A DNA stretch of 64,000 nucleotides from NCBI RefSeq assembly GCF_040081925.1, contig NZ_JBEBMF010000003.1, positions 186,001 through 250,000 on the forward strand. The letters are read 5' to 3'. The stretch comes from Mesorhizobium_K quangtriensis (lineage in GTDB: Bacteria > Pseudomonadota > Alphaproteobacteria > Rhizobiales > Rhizobiaceae). Under the pieces are notes generated by a model that saw nothing but the letters and a program-made list of their open reading frames with translations, had not been told where the DNA came from and ran no database searches. Both the position numbers and the translations under genes were made by a program. Positions 34,858-43,779 of this stretch are shown here, one piece after another; position 1 is the stretch's first letter, and every line of letters starts with the position of its first letter.

Positions 34858-35208
34858 TCAGTACCTGACGGTGAATGGCGGCGACCGATAAGCAGAAAGT
34901 CCTGTGCACGTACCGTGCAAGAGACACTCACCCAGGCTCAACTTCGTTTGAACGACGTGAACAGAACCTTCAATTCCACCTCGTTTCACGAGACAGCGAA
35001 AAGTCTGCTTAGAGCAGGACTTTAGAAGCACAATCTCGCCATTCTTGAGATTGTCTATGACATGCTGATCGGAACCATCACGCAGCGGCATGTCGTCAAC
35101 CAGCACGGCTTGGTTTCCGAAGCGGGCTGCAAGAGTGGTGACGAGCGCAAAGGATACGCCCGTTGTTGCGAACAAGACGAAAGTGATGAGTAGCGTTCTA
35201 GATAGCAT
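34858..35208 (-). CDS. Small secreted SH3-like protein, probably acquired
   Basis: 116 aa. A signal peptide (about 1-22) is followed by VDDMPLRDGSDQHVIDNLKN, GEIVLLKSC and FRCLVKRGGIEGSVHV, the pattern of a bacterial SH3b domain. Four cysteines (KSC, FRC, GEC, GTC) could form two disulfides. Three hand-counted 60-base rows inside it are 48-50% GC, well below the roughly 60-70% around it, suggesting transfer. Its ATG lies within the last codons of rsmA, so it overlaps that gene by 11 bases and may be translated by coupling. Function is unknown. Confidence 0.6.
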   Translation of the reverse strand: MLSRTLLITFVLFATTGVSFALVTTLAARFGNQAVLVDDMPLRDGSDQHVIDNLKNGEIVLLKSCSKQTFRCLVKRGGIEGSVHVVQTKLSLGECLLHGTCTGLSAYRSPPFTVRY

Positions 35209-36052
35209 TCGCCAGCCGGACGAACTCTTCCACGCTCAGCGTCTCAGCGCGTCGCGTGGGGTCGATGCCGGCGGCCGCGAGCAGGCTTTCGCCGCCGAGG
35301 CTTTTGAGGCTTTGCCTCAGCATCTTCCGGCGCTGGCCAAAGGCGGCTTCCGTCACGCGGCCAAGCGTCTTCACATTGGCGGGCAGGGGGCTTTGCCGCG
35401 GTGTCAGGTGAACGACCGACGACGTCACCTTGGGCGGCGGCGTGAAGGCCTGCGGGGGCACGTCGAAGGCGATCCTGGCGTCCGTGCGCCAGCCTGCCAG
35501 GACGCCAAGCCGGCCATAGCTGTCCGTGCCCGGCTTTGCGACGATCCGTTCCGCCACCTCGCGCTGGAACATCAGGGTCATGGACAGATAGAAGGGCGGC
35601 CATTGCGGCGTCGTCAGCCAGCGCACCAGCAGTTCGGTGCCGATGTTATAGGGCAGATTCGCAACGATCCTGACTGGCTGTCCGGCCCCGGCAATCGCCG
35701 CGAAATCGGTCTGTAGCGCATCGCCGGCAACGACCTCCAGTCGCCCGGGATAGTGGTCCGAGACCTCGGCAAGGGCGGCAAGGCACCGCTCGTCGCGCTC
35801 GACCGCCACGACACGTTGCGCGCCGTTCATCAGCAAAGCCCGCGTCAGTCCGCCCGGGCCGGGTCCGACCTCGATCACGGTCGTCTGCGAAAGATCGCCC
35901 GCCGCGCGCGCGATCTTTCCGGTCAGGTTGAGGTCCAGCAGGAAGTTCTGGCCGAGCGACTTCTTCGCCTGAAGCCCATGCCGCTCGATAACGTCGCGCA
36001 GCGGGGGCAGGCCGTCGATACTCGTAGCGCGGCCTTCCGCGGCGACAGCCAT
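35198..36052 (-). CDS. rsmA: 16S rRNA (adenine1518/1519-N6) dimethyltransferase
   Basis: 284 aa. It dimethylates two adenines at the 3' end of 16S rRNA late in 30S assembly. KKSLGQNFLLDLNLTGKIAR, the SAM loop VIEVGPGPGGLTRAL and catalytic NLPYNIG are all present. The ATG comes 5 bases after the surA stop, indicating coupling. In many rhizobia pdxA lies between surA and rsmA; here there is no room for it. Confidence 0.96.
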   Translation of the reverse strand: MAVAAEGRATSIDGLPPLRDVIERHGLQAKKSLGQNFLLDLNLTGKIARAAGDLSQTTVIEVGPGPGGLTRALLMNGAQRVVAVERDERCLAALAEVSDHYPGRLEVVAGDALQTDFAAIAGAGQPVRIVANLPYNIGTELLVRWLTTPQWPPFYLSMTLMFQREVAERIVAKPGTDSYGRLGVLAGWRTDARIAFDVPPQAFTPPPKVTSSVVHLTPRQSPLPANVKTLGRVTEAAFGQRRKMLRQSLKSLGGESLLAAAGIDPTRRAETLSVEEFVRLANAI

Positions 36053-36057
36053 GAACG

Positions 36058-36999
36058 TCAGCGTTCGACGATCTTGGCTCTCTCGCGCAACTGCTCGAGA
36101 TATTTCTTGCTCAGGTCTTCGTTGCCAGCGGCAGAATTTCCTTCCGCCTGGAAGGTCAACTGCGCAACGCGGTCGTCGGAGACTTCGCGAGACGAACAGA
36201 CGCCCAGAAACTCGATGCCGACATTTGTCTGCCGCACGCCGGTCGCTCCGCCGACGCGGGTGTTCTTGATCTCTTCCGCCCAGTCCGGCGGCAGCTCGGG
36301 CGCCAGCCTGCGGCCGAGATCCTTGACGGTCACATCGACCAGCCCCTTCGCGAACTCACGCGTGTTGTTGCATCCGCTGAAGCGGGCCCGCATGGCTTCT
36401 GCCTCGCGCTTGCGTTGCGCCATCTTGCTGCGTTCGCTGGCCGGCACAACGAAGATCACCTGTTGCAGCATGTATTCGGTCGCGGTCGGCTTGGCGCCAC
36501 CCTTTTCGAGCATGCGCCTTACCGCGTCCTGCTCGGTTACCTTCTTGCCGCCGACGCTGCGGCCGCTGCGGCTGAGCACCTGGCTCCAGCCCATCTGGCT
36601 GCGGATGAACTCCTTGAAGTGCGCCTTGGTCACACCCGACTGGTTCATGATGCCGTCGAGTTGGGCCTGTGTCATCTTGTTCGACTTGGCGAAGTTGGCA
36701 TAGGCGGCAGCCACCTGGTCGTCGGTGATCGTGATGCCCAGTCGCCGCATTTCTGCGATTCTCAAGGTCTGGTCGATCATCTGCTGTTGAGCCTCGGCGT
36801 TCGCGTTTCCGCCCCGGCGCTGCAGCTTCAGGAACGCCGCACGGCGCTGGATATCGTAACTCGTGATCGGAATGTTGTTGACGACGACCTTGATCTCGCT
36901 TGCCGACGCAGGCGAGGAGAAGATGACAAGGCCAGCCGGGGGGGCCGCCAGCGACAGCGCCAGGCTCATCGTCGTGAGGTATTTTCTTATCGAAAACAT
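36058..36999 (-). CDS. surA: SurA-like periplasmic chaperone / peptidylprolyl isomerase
   Basis: 313 aa. A signal peptide (about 1-34, ending SASA) precedes a SurA N-terminal domain: IKVVVNNIPITSYDIQRRAA, then helices ending in RSQMGWSQVL. A parvulin-like part is poorly recognisable, as in other rhizobial SurA, so isomerase activity is uncertain. It helps outer-membrane proteins such as LptD fold, and lies directly downstream of lptD. GGGA precedes the ATG. Confidence 0.87.
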   Translation of the reverse strand: MFSIRKYLTTMSLALSLAAPPAGLVIFSSPASASEIKVVVNNIPITSYDIQRRAAFLKLQRRGGNANAEAQQQMIDQTLRIAEMRRLGITITDDQVAAAYANFAKSNKMTQAQLDGIMNQSGVTKAHFKEFIRSQMGWSQVLSRSGRSVGGKKVTEQDAVRRMLEKGGAKPTATEYMLQQVIFVVPASERSKMAQRKREAEAMRARFSGCNNTREFAKGLVDVTVKDLGRRLAPELPPDWAEEIKNTRVGGATGVRQTNVGIEFLGVCSSREVSDDRVAQLTFQAEGNSAAGNEDLSKKYLEQLRERAKIVER

Positions 37000-37148
37000 G
37001 AGGTTGTATTCCCGTCCTCTGTTTTGATCCGGTTTGAAGGCTCCATGCCTTCCCTATACGGCAAAAGAATGTCGTCCCGTAAGGGTACAACCATACACGT
37101 TGCCGCGATTGCAGATCGGGATCATGCGCTGCAGATCGGGATCATGCG

Positions 37149-39581
37149 TTAAAGGTCGGAGAACGAGTCCGATGCCGTGCCGAACGCACCCAGCGTGCGG
37201 AAGGAGACGTTGAAGCCGATGGTCGAGCTTGTCTCGCGGCTTTCGACGTCGCGATTCTGGGAATAGGTCATCAGGTAGGTGAAGCAGTCGTCGTCATAGG
37301 CAAAGCCGACAGCGCTCTTGGCCATGATGCTGTTCTCGAAATCGTAGGTGCCCGAGCCGAACGCGCGCCACGATTCGTGAAGGCGGGTAGAAGCGCCGAA
37401 GGACAGTTCGCGGCGATCCTCGTCGAAACCGTAGAGCTCCTGCGCCTGGATGAACGCGTATTTTGCACCGACGAAGACCCTGTCGGAGGAGTAACCCGCC
37501 TTCAGTTCGCCACGGCGAAGCTCGAGCGACTGTTCGTCCAAGCGAGCGCTGGCCGAGCCGGAGAAACCGTTCGGGGTCGCGAAGCCGAGCAGTCCCACAA
37601 AATCCGACGTATCGGTTTCCAGTCCGGAATAGGCGCCGACGTTGACGAGATCCGGATCGGAGAAGGAGTTCTCGCCTCCGAGGTGATAGGATTGGCCGAC
37701 GATGCCGTTGGTGGTCCAGCCGTTGCCGAGAATGCCGGAATAGCGGAAGCCGACATTGGCGCGCGTGCCGCCCTCGATGCGGTCATAGCCAGCGAACTTG
37801 TCCCGTTCGAACAGCGAGGTGGCGTCAAACACGAAGCTCTGCGCGTCCTCGTTGGGCATGCCGAGCGTCTTGCCATAAGGCTCGTCGTTGCGAGCAAAGA
37901 CCTGCGCCATCGGTTCGAGAACGTGGCTCGATCCTTCCGAGGCAAAGAGGAGCGGTAAGCGCAGCTCCAATCCGGCCGTCGCGAGCAAGCGGTTATAGGC
38001 GTCGCGGATATCGGTCATGAAGCTTCCGCCAGGATGGCTTGCCGCCATGTTCTGGATGGCTGCAACCGATTCCGAGGAATAGTCGACGCCCGTCGTGTCG
38101 GCCTGGAAGGCGAGCAGCGGCGTCATTACCAGGCCGCCGTCCGACACGAAGGAGCGTTTCCACTCGCCTTCTGCCGTCAGGCGAGCCGACGAATTCTTGA
38201 TGCCGTTTACGGTCTCGATGTTGGTTGGTACGTCCGGATCGAAATATTGGATATCCAGCTTCTCACGCAGAATGACCCGCGAATTGACGTCGAAGCTCAA
38301 CTCGCCGCCGAACACTGGCTGGTCGAGCGTCTTGGAATAATCGAAGCTGGGCAGGACCCACGGCTGTTCCTTGTCGCGAGCGTCAAAGTTCTCCGTTCCG
38401 TCGGGATTGGTATCAAGAGTCCGTTCCTGGACGTCGAAATGCATGCCGCGCAGGTCGAAATAGTTGCGGTCGTCGAGCCCCGTCAGGAACACCTCGGAGC
38501 GCTGGATAAAGTTGTTGTAGTTATCGATGCCATAGGTGCGCGAGAAATTCTTGTCCGTCTGCGCAAGGATGTTCCAGCCGAAGTCCCAACGTGAATTGAT
38601 GGCGAAAAGACCCTTCGTCCCCATCATGGCGCGGAACTCGTTCGGATCACCGGCCGGTCCAGAATCAACCGTGTTGTAGTCGAATTTCTCCGGCTTGGCC
38701 TGGTTGATCGCAGCAAAGGTCACGCTGTACTCGCCATTGTTGAAACGCTGGCGCCACTCGGCTTCGCCAAGGAAGCCTTGTTGGGTGTATCCCGTGCCCG
38801 TGACCGTCAGGTCGTAAGTGGGCGACAGAGCGAAATAGTAGGGAACCGAGACACCCATGCCCAAGTCAGTTGTGAAACTGACCCCCGGGATGAGGAAGCC
38901 GGATTTGCGCTTCACGGTCGGGTCGGCGATCTCGAAAGACGCCAGCTTGCCGAGCGGCAGTCCGAAAAACTCGAAGGTCGAATCCTCGAAGCGAACCGTC
39001 TTCGTCTTGCTGTTCCAGATGATCTTCTTGGCCTTGATGCGCCATGTCGGCGCTTTGTCAGGCTTTTCGGCGCAAGGCTCGCAGGCCGTGTAGACGCCAT
39101 TGTTCAGCGTGGTCAGGAACCCGCCGCGCCGCTCGCCGCTTTCGGCGGCGAAATAAATCTTGTCGGCGGTCTCGACGCGCAATGCGTTCACGAAGCCGTC
39201 ACCGAAATCGTCGGTCACGTCGATCGTATCTGCGAAGACCTTGGTGCCGTCGGGGTTGATGACCTCGACATTGCCGGATGCGATCAGGCGCCGCGTACTC
39301 CGGTCGTAGCTCACTTGATTCGCGACGAGCTTGTTACCGCCATAATCGATCCGGACGCCGCCGGACGCCGTAACGGTCTCGTCGTTGTTATCGTAGACCA
39401 GCGTGTCGGCCTCGAGCAGCATCTCGCTGCCTTCAGGCACGGTCGACGCAATGTCTTCAAGGCCTTGCGCGAAAGCCGATTCGGGAAGCACCGCGGCGTA
39501 GACGAGGCAGGACAGGGCAGTCGCGCCAAGCAGGCGCGCCATTCTGGCCGATTTGCGGTCTGAATGTGCCGCAACCCCCAA
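37149..39581 (-). CDS. lptD: LPS assembly outer-membrane protein LptD
   Basis: 810 aa. Signal peptide to about residue 39 (ESAFAQ), a periplasmic LptA-like beta-jellyroll (about 55-150, ADTLVYDNNDETVTASGGVR), then a 26-strand-type barrel. Cysteines ACEPC and DDDCFTY could form the inter-domain disulfides. It inserts LPS in the outer leaflet with LptE. The start is TTG 39581: AAGGAGG sits 8 bases before it within the end of lptG. The internal ATG at 39542 lacks such a site. The order lptF-lptG-lptD-surA is one operon. Confidence 0.95.
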   Translation of the reverse strand: MGVAAHSDRKSARMARLLGATALSCLVYAAVLPESAFAQGLEDIASTVPEGSEMLLEADTLVYDNNDETVTASGGVRIDYGGNKLVANQVSYDRSTRRLIASGNVEVINPDGTKVFADTIDVTDDFGDGFVNALRVETADKIYFAAESGERRGGFLTTLNNGVYTACEPCAEKPDKAPTWRIKAKKIIWNSKTKTVRFEDSTFEFFGLPLGKLASFEIADPTVKRKSGFLIPGVSFTTDLGMGVSVPYYFALSPTYDLTVTGTGYTQQGFLGEAEWRQRFNNGEYSVTFAAINQAKPEKFDYNTVDSGPAGDPNEFRAMMGTKGLFAINSRWDFGWNILAQTDKNFSRTYGIDNYNNFIQRSEVFLTGLDDRNYFDLRGMHFDVQERTLDTNPDGTENFDARDKEQPWVLPSFDYSKTLDQPVFGGELSFDVNSRVILREKLDIQYFDPDVPTNIETVNGIKNSSARLTAEGEWKRSFVSDGGLVMTPLLAFQADTTGVDYSSESVAAIQNMAASHPGGSFMTDIRDAYNRLLATAGLELRLPLLFASEGSSHVLEPMAQVFARNDEPYGKTLGMPNEDAQSFVFDATSLFERDKFAGYDRIEGGTRANVGFRYSGILGNGWTTNGIVGQSYHLGGENSFSDPDLVNVGAYSGLETDTSDFVGLLGFATPNGFSGSASARLDEQSLELRRGELKAGYSSDRVFVGAKYAFIQAQELYGFDEDRRELSFGASTRLHESWRAFGSGTYDFENSIMAKSAVGFAYDDDCFTYLMTYSQNRDVESRETSSTIGFNVSFRTLGAFGTASDSFSDL

Positions 39582-40667
39582 CTAACCGTCCTCCTTGTAC
39601 AGCAGGAATGTTACCCCGAAAAACATCGCCACGACAACTGGAATCCAGGCCACGACGAAAGGCGGCACCAGTCCCGCATTGCCGAACGCTTTAACAAGAA
39701 CAGAAACAACATAAAGCAGAAAGCCGGCGAGGACGCCACCCAGAATCATCGTCGCCGATTGCCCCATTCGCTGAAATCGCATCGACGTGGTTGCGGCGAT
39801 GAGAGTCATTGCGACCAAAAGGAAAGGCAGCGCCATAAGTGTATGGAATTGCGTGGCGAAAGCGCTTGCCTTGAGGCCGAAAGATTGCGCCACCTCGATC
39901 TTCTCGGGAAGCTCGTAGAAGGGGATGGTTTCGGGCCGCGCCAGCCTTTCCTGTACGAACTCGGGCCGCAGGTTGGTCGCCACCCGGTCGGTGTCCATGT
40001 GCGGCAGCTGTTCGCCGGCGCGAATGCTGCGCACGTCGTGCAACTCCCAGTAGCCGTCGCGCAGGTAGGCGCGCGCTGCGTCGCGCCGCTCGAAGATGTT
40101 GCCGTCGCTATCAAGCGAAAACATCGTGACGTCCGCCAGTTCCAGTCCCTGGTTCAGGACGGTGCGGGCGCCGATGATCGTGTCGGTGTTGCCGGTCTTC
40201 TGCCGCAGCCAAGGCGCGGCGTCGCTGGACGTCGCGCCGGCTCGTCCCGCGCGGAACTCGTTTTCCAGGCTTTCGGAGCGCGAGACGGCATGCGCGGCCA
40301 GGGGGTTCAGGACACCCACCGTGAACAGCCCGAACAGCAGCGCGCCAATACAGCAGGGCAGAAGGAACTGCCACGCCGAGATGCCGGCCGCCCGCGCGAT
40401 CACTAGTTCGGACTTGCGATTGAGGGAGACGAGCGTCGTTATCGCGGCCACCAGTGCCACGAACGGCACCGCCTGCTGCATGATGATCGGCACCCGCAGC
40501 GCCGACACCGTGAACGCCAGCCGAATGCTGTAGCCCGGAAGCCCGACGGTGCGGCTCGAGAACTCGGTGAAGTCGATCAGCATGATCAGCGCGTAGATGC
40601 CGACGAAATACCAAACCGCGATCGTCAAGTAGCGGAAGAGGAAATAGCGGTTGAGCGTCCAGCCCAT
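39582..40667 (-). CDS. lptG: LPS export ABC permease LptG
   Basis: 361 aa. Three membrane helices, a periplasmic beta-jellyroll (about 130-260) and three more helices, the LptF/LptG plan. It begins MGWTLNRYFLFRYLT. With LptF and the LptB ATPase it pulls LPS out of the inner membrane into the Lpt bridge. Its ATG overlaps the lptF TGA by one base (TGATG), and its stop adjoins the lptD TTG start. Confidence 0.94.
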   Translation of the reverse strand: MGWTLNRYFLFRYLTIAVWYFVGIYALIMLIDFTEFSSRTVGLPGYSIRLAFTVSALRVPIIMQQAVPFVALVAAITTLVSLNRKSELVIARAAGISAWQFLLPCCIGALLFGLFTVGVLNPLAAHAVSRSESLENEFRAGRAGATSSDAAPWLRQKTGNTDTIIGARTVLNQGLELADVTMFSLDSDGNIFERRDAARAYLRDGYWELHDVRSIRAGEQLPHMDTDRVATNLRPEFVQERLARPETIPFYELPEKIEVAQSFGLKASAFATQFHTLMALPFLLVAMTLIAATTSMRFQRMGQSATMILGGVLAGFLLYVVSVLVKAFGNAGLVPPFVVAWIPVVVAMFFGVTFLLYKEDG

Positions 40668-41863
40668 CAGGCGGACCCTCCCGATGCCGCGTCGGGCCGG
40701 CCGGTGCGCATCATCATCATGCGGTCGCCAATCGCCCGGAACAGGGAGATAAGGCGGTCGGCCCAGGCGACCGGCAGTTCCATCGGCCGGTTGGTGGCGA
40801 TGAACCAGATCGGGATCGCCGAAAAGACCAGCGGGACCGCATAGACCAGCGGCCACACGGCCGGCGCCGCCTGCACTTGGTTTGCCGCGACATAACCCAG
40901 CCAGCGCACGATGAGCGCGATGATGACCGTGGTCGCCAGCGGGTTGAGGCGGCTGTCACGGTGAGACCGCGCATTGCCGATCACCGCCAGTGCAATCAGG
41001 CCGAACACGGCCGGATAGGTCCAGTCGGTGAAGCGGCGATGCAGCTCGGCGCGAATCGACTGCGGATTGTTCTTGTAGAAGGAGTCGTCCGGATCGGGAT
41101 CGAGCAGATAGCCGATCGTGCGGTCCTTCGGATGCAGCGTCGGCGCCTTTGATGAAGCCGTGAAGGCGGAAAGGTCGAAAGCGTAGGATGAGAAGCGGAT
41201 GATCGAGATCTCGTTTCCATCCATCTTCCTCTGGATCTCGCCCTCGTCCATGACCAGCACCGTACCGGCTTCGCCTTCGCTGACCTGGCCGTACTTGGCG
41301 TAATAGATGAGGTCGGTGCCTTCGGTGCGCGAATCAGCGACGAAGATGCCCGAAAGCCGCCCGTCAGGCAGCCTTTCGCTGATCTGGATGTAGAGCCCTT
41401 CCTCAATCTTTCGGAACGTTCCCTCCTGGATAACCAGAGACAGGAAGTCGGCGCGCGCGGCGGCCACCAGTTCGCGGCCTCTCTGGCGGGCGTAGGGCTC
41501 GGCCCCGTTGTCGATGGCGAAGCTGGCGATGGAGGCGACGATCGCCAGTGTCATTACGGGGCGGATGACGCTTCTGCGCCCGGCGCCGGCAGCGCTCATG
41601 ACCACCAGTTCCGAATCGTTGTTCATCACCGTCAGCGTCTGCGCAATGGCGATTACCGTGGCGAACGGGATGACTACCGGCAGCACCGACGGCAGGATCA
41701 GCGCGGCGATCTCGAAGAACGCAAGCGCGGACTGGCCGCTGTCGGTGACCAGGTTGATGCGGGTCAGCACCTGCGTGGTCCACACGATCGCTACCGTCCA
41801 GATGAGCGAGGCGAGGAACAGCATCAGCGTGCGCCGTAGGATATAGCGTTCGAAGACCTTCAT
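40667..41863 (-). CDS. lptF: LPS export ABC permease LptF
   Basis: 398 aa. It begins MKVFERYILRRTLML with six membrane helices around a periplasmic jellyroll, the YjgP/YjgQ family. It pairs with LptG. First gene of the lptF-lptG-lptD-surA-rsmA cluster and divergent from pepA with a 368-base gap. The lptB, lptA and lptC genes are not here, as is normal in rhizobia. Confidence 0.94.
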   Translation of the reverse strand: MKVFERYILRRTLMLFLASLIWTVAIVWTTQVLTRINLVTDSGQSALAFFEIAALILPSVLPVVIPFATVIAIAQTLTVMNNDSELVVMSAAGAGRRSVIRPVMTLAIVASIASFAIDNGAEPYARQRGRELVAAARADFLSLVIQEGTFRKIEEGLYIQISERLPDGRLSGIFVADSRTEGTDLIYYAKYGQVSEGEAGTVLVMDEGEIQRKMDGNEISIIRFSSYAFDLSAFTASSKAPTLHPKDRTIGYLLDPDPDDSFYKNNPQSIRAELHRRFTDWTYPAVFGLIALAVIGNARSHRDSRLNPLATTVIIALIVRWLGYVAANQVQAAPAVWPLVYAVPLVFSAIPIWFIATNRPMELPVAWADRLISLFRAIGDRMMMMRTGRPDAASGGSA

Positions 41864-42231
41864 GCGGCGCGGAGGTGTCCTCGGGCAGGATGGATGACCG
41901 TCATACGGCCTGTTGGCCCGCCTCCTACGGAGCGGGAAGTTGAGGCACTAGTTAATCGCACACGACGCGGCGCACAACCTTCAGGGTGTTACGTTTTATT
42001 CGGCTCCGCACGTTCCCGCCACGCCTCACCATGCGGCCGAACGGCTAACGAATCGCCAAGAAACACAGTAAACGCCTCCATCATGGCATATCCGTGCGGC
42101 GTTTCGCTTGCCAAATGCCTGAAAACCGCGAAATGTCCGCACCGAAATTTCGGCACTCCGAGAAACAGATCGGAGAACGCAGACATTCAAGACAAATACG
42201 TGCCGCAAGGCCCCAAATCCGCAGGACGATC
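41864..42231. other. 368-bp divergent intergenic region between lptF and pepA
   Basis: No gene is convincing here; open frames on both strands lack starts with ribosome-binding sites. The last 100 bases before pepA carry two small hairpins: a 12-base palindrome CCGAAATTTCGG at 42142-42153, and CTCCGA with TCGGAG at 42156-42175. If transcribed they are a structured pepA leader. The region is more AT-rich near 41990-42130 than the flanking genes and presumably holds both promoters. Confidence 0.5.
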
Positions 42232-43779
42232 ATGGCGACCAGACCCGCAATCAGCTTTGCCAAGTACTCCAGCCCAAAGAAGGGCGTCGTCGTTCTGCTC
42301 GCCGCGGACGAGGGCAAGCTCGGCAAGGTGGCGGCCGCCTATGACGAGGCGAAAACGTTCGCGCGCGTCTTCAAGATCGCTGATTTCTCGGGCAAGGCGG
42401 GCTCGTCGGTGGACATCGTCGCGCCGCAGGGTTCCGCGCTCGACCGTCTATTCGTCGTCGGCGTCGGCAAGCCGGCCGCGTTGAAGGAATATGACTGGCT
42501 GAAGCTCGGCGGTTCGATCGCGGCGCAGGTCCGCAAGGCCGCTGAGGTCGCCGTCGTGCTCGACCTGCCTGGAACGAGCGTCGGCGCGACCGAGGCAGCC
42601 GGTGTTGCATCGGGCATACTCCTGCGCGCTTACGCCTTCGACAAGTACAAGACGAAGAAGGACGACGCCGACGCCAAGGGCGGCGACGAGGGCGCGCCTG
42701 CGAAGGCGGCCAAAGCGCCCGCTGCGAAATCCACCGAGCGCAAGCCATCGAAATTCGTGATCCAGTGCGCCGATCCGGCCGCCGCGAAGAGGGCGTTTGC
42801 TGCCGCCGAAGCCATCGCCGACGGCGTCATGCTGGCCCGCGACCTCGTGAACGAGCCGGCCAACAAGCTCGGCCCGGTCGAATTCGCGGCCGTCGCAAAG
42901 GATTTGACGAAGCTCGGCGTCACCGTCGAAGTGCTGACCGAGAAGGAGATGACGAAGCTCGGCATGGGCGCGCTACTCGGTGTCGCGCAGGGTTCGCCGC
43001 GCGGCGCGCGCCTCGCGGTCATGCAGTGGAACGGCGGCAAGGCCAAGGACAAGCCGGTCGCCTTCATAGGCAAGGGCGTCACCTTCGATACCGGCGGCAA
43101 CTCGATGAAACCCGCTTCCGGCATGGAGGAGATGAAGGGCGACATGGGCGGTGCTGCCGCCGTCACCGGCCTCATGCATGCGCTTGCCGCCCGCAAGGCC
43201 AAGGCCAACGTGGTCGGCATCATCGGCCTTGTCGAGAACGCGGTCGATGGCAATGCGCAGCGGCCCGGCGACATCGTCACCTCGATGTCGGGCCAGACCA
43301 TCGAGATCCTGAATACGGACGCCGAGGGCCGCCTCGTGCTGGCCGACGCGCTCTGGTACTGCAACCAGCGCTTCGAGCCGAAATTCATGATCAACCTCGC
43401 CACTCTGACGGGCGCGATCATGGTGGCGCTGGGCCAGAGCCACGCCGGTCTCTTCTCCAATAACGACGAACTGGCCGGCCGCCTGACCGAGGCCGGGCTC
43501 GCCACGCAGGAAAAGCTGTGGCGCATGCCGATGGGCCCGGAATACGACAAGCTGATCGATTCCAAGAACGCCGACATGAAGAACATCGGCGGCCGGTACG
43601 GCGGCTCGATCACTGCCGCCCAGTTCCTGCAGCGCTTCGTCAAGGACACGCCCTGGGCGCATCTCGACATCGCCGGCACTGCCATGGGCTCGCCATCGAG
43701 CGAGATCAGCCAGTCATGGGCCTCCGGCTTCGGCGTCCGCCTGCTGGATCGTCTGGTGAAGGATCACTACGAGGGGTGA
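42232..43779 (+). CDS. pepA: Leucyl aminopeptidase
   Basis: 515 aa, M17 hexameric cytosolic peptidase removing N-terminal residues. Metal and active-site stretches are present: FIGKGVTFDTGGNSMKP (about 278), MKGDMGGAAAV, and NTDAEGRLVLADAL (about 360). An alanine/lysine-rich insert (about 140-175) links the N-domain to the catalytic domain. ATG 42232 gives the conserved start; 46 upstream in-frame codons are leader. Its 3' end overlaps the inverted acyltransferase by 13 bases. Confidence 0.96.
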   Translation: MATRPAISFAKYSSPKKGVVVLLAADEGKLGKVAAAYDEAKTFARVFKIADFSGKAGSSVDIVAPQGSALDRLFVVGVGKPAALKEYDWLKLGGSIAAQVRKAAEVAVVLDLPGTSVGATEAAGVASGILLRAYAFDKYKTKKDDADAKGGDEGAPAKAAKAPAAKSTERKPSKFVIQCADPAAAKRAFAAAEAIADGVMLARDLVNEPANKLGPVEFAAVAKDLTKLGVTVEVLTEKEMTKLGMGALLGVAQGSPRGARLAVMQWNGGKAKDKPVAFIGKGVTFDTGGNSMKPASGMEEMKGDMGGAAAVTGLMHALAARKAKANVVGIIGLVENAVDGNAQRPGDIVTSMSGQTIEILNTDAEGRLVLADALWYCNQRFEPKFMINLATLTGAIMVALGQSHAGLFSNNDELAGRLTEAGLATQEKLWRMPMGPEYDKLIDSKNADMKNIGGRYGGSITAAQFLQRFVKDTPWAHLDIAGTAMGSPSSEISQSWASGFGVRLLDRLVKDHYEG

